The notes below the pieces were generated by a model. The model was not told the DNA's origin and did no database searches. It saw only the letters and a list, made by a program, of their open reading frames with translations. Positions 15,681-16,622 of a DNA stretch of 16,622 bases are shown in pieces (position 1 is the first letter of the stretch; every line of letters begins with the position of its first letter). Source of the stretch: Cyclostephanos tholiformis (Eukaryota > Bacillariophyta > Thalassiosirophyceae > Thalassiosirales > Thalassiosiraceae); the NCBI GenBank assembly GCA_036939975.1, contig JALLPB010000526.1, positions 1 through 16,622 of the forward strand, read 5' to 3'. The translations under genes and the position numbers were made by a program.

Positions 15681-16456
15681 AGGATGGATGGATGATGCGG
15701 AGGAATTTTTGGGATCTACACCCCCTCGATCTTGTATGCGTCCCCCAGGAGGGATGCTACTCACGATGTGAATGGTGCGCCATGCAGGTTAACCTTTTCT
15801 ACCCACGTCATGTGCGAACGAAAGAATGCCAGGTCGGGGTGGAAAGTCAACACCAACGTGAGACGGCGATATCCTCTGCTCTGGCCCTCCGCCAGCAGTT
15901 TACGGTCCGCGGGGAAGTCCTCGAGCGCGTGGAGGTCTATAGATATTTAGGACGGATGATGGCGCAAGATGACGACGACATCCAAGCTGTTCGGTCGCAG
16001 TTGCGGAAAGCCCGTGCTACCTGGGCTCGGGTGGGACAGGTCCTTCGCAGCGAGTACGTTACACCCTCTGTGGCTGTGCGGTTCTATCAAGCTATTGTTC
16101 AAGCCATCCTCCTGTACGGCAGCGAGACATGGATTCTCACTAGAACCGCCCTCGCGCGGCTCGAGGGTTTTCACATTCAAGCTGCATACCGGATGGCAAA
16201 TGAACACAAGCCCAAGCGCGGACCAGGTAATGTATGGATCTACCCAAAGTTGGAGGATGTTTTGCTTTTGCGGGAGCGTGGGATGCAAACAATGGAGGAA
16301 TATGTCCAGATTCGAAGGCAGACGATTGCTATGTACGTTGCGACCTGTCCAATCCTAGCCAAATGCAGACAAGGTGAGCGCAAGAGGGGGGCCGTACCAC
16401 ACCAATGGTGGTGGGAGTTGCTCATGGATCTGGATGGTCTAGTAGACATCCATTGA
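15605..16456 (+). pseudogene. LINE C-terminal domain with further zinc fingers
   Basis: A third frame, open from just after the C run to TGA at 16454-16456. It begins VTYTVSTGLHVRSLPC. A finger-like segment has Cys at 15650 and 15665, then WMMRRNFWDLH with His at 15719. A CCHC-like segment has Cys at 15767 and 15776, His at 15809 and Cys at 15827. Then come ALALRQQFTVRGEVLERVEV, YRYLGRMMAQDDDDIQAV, VRFYQAIVQAILLYGSETW and LARLEGFHIQAAYRMA, the conserved segment found after reverse transcriptase in many LINEs. There is no ATG at the start, so it is a displaced C-terminus rather than a separate gene. Restoring one phase at the C run and one near 15470 would join it to the upstream ORF. Confidence 0.78.
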
Positions 16457-16622
16457 ACCGGATCCCTTCACTGCTCATGTGGGGGGGAGAACTCGCCTGG
16501 TGGGTGAATATGAGGATATTATTATATCTGTAGATAGAGGAGAGTCTCAGCTTCTCAGCGGTATAAGGGTCTGGGGGTCTGTGACAGAGTCTTCTTGAAC
16601 TAAAATGCATTCTCCGTGAATG
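16457..16622 (+). other. LINE 3' untranslated region, running off the window
   Basis: No frame of interest. A run of eight G lies at 16481-16488 and an AT-rich patch at 16508-16535. No poly(A) or simple-repeat tail is seen before the edge. Confidence 0.5.

Larger units (their letters stand above)
13010..16622 (+). mobile_element. Non-LTR retrotransposon (LINE) with APE endonuclease and zinc fingers
   Basis: GC-rich and CpG-rich unit with an N-terminal apurinic-type endonuclease, reverse transcriptase, zinc-finger segments and a conserved C-terminal domain. It ends coding at 16456 and has at least 166 bases of 3' sequence running out of the window. No LTR is present and no poly(A) tail is visible before the edge. 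The left limit is approximate, placed where composition changes. The combination matches a LINE type I recall from diatom genomes. Confidence 0.8.

Overview
This window looks like a repeat-rich stretch of a nuclear genome from a diatom or a close stramenopile relative. I infer this from protein family resemblance: two LTR-retrotransposon Gag types, a MULE-like transposase, a zinc-finger LINE, and a heat-shock-factor DNA-binding domain of the kind greatly expanded in diatoms. All matches are from memory; no database was searched. I see no rRNA, tRNA, CRISPR array or intact host housekeeping gene. Almost everything is mobile DNA in different stages of decay.

Layout. (1) 1-1898, minus strand: a MULE-like transposase reading frame, cut by the window edge and carrying two in-frame stops, preceded by a low-complexity frame that overlaps it. 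(2) 1900-3060: non-coding, with a cluster of a short repeated motif (core TTTTGGTGATGA) and several hairpins. (3) 3063-5936, plus strand: the Gag remnant of an LTR retrotransposon, ending in a CCHC zinc knuckle, broken by TGA codons and frameshifts. No pol follows it. (4) 6064-11099, plus strand: a full-length but dead Ty1/copia-like element with two LTRs, Gag, protease, integrase, reverse transcriptase and RNase H in that order. (5) About 11101-11890, minus strand: the N-terminal part of a different Gag, cut at the LTR. (6) 12057-12918, minus strand: an HSF-type DNA-binding fragment, a charged coiled-coil frame with a 75-bp tandem repeat, and an unassigned open frame. (7) From about 13000 to the end, plus strand: a GC-rich, CpG-rich LINE with intact endonuclease and reverse-transcriptase motifs and two frameshifts in its zinc-finger C-terminus.

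How the parts relate. The copia-like element sits between two unrelated, oppositely oriented Gag remnants and shows no target-site duplication, so rearrangement after insertion is likely. It and the Gag remnant before it are CpG-poor, and nearly all recognisable nonsense changes can be explained as C-to-T or G-to-A transitions. The LINE is CpG-rich and much better preserved. This suggests a young element next to old elements decayed by methylation-type mutation.

The most interesting lead is a perfect 13-bp inverted repeat. One arm lies near the 3' end of the 5' LTR and the other starts three bases after it, where the primer-binding site should be. It could mean self-primed reverse transcription, as known for Tf1 of fission yeast.
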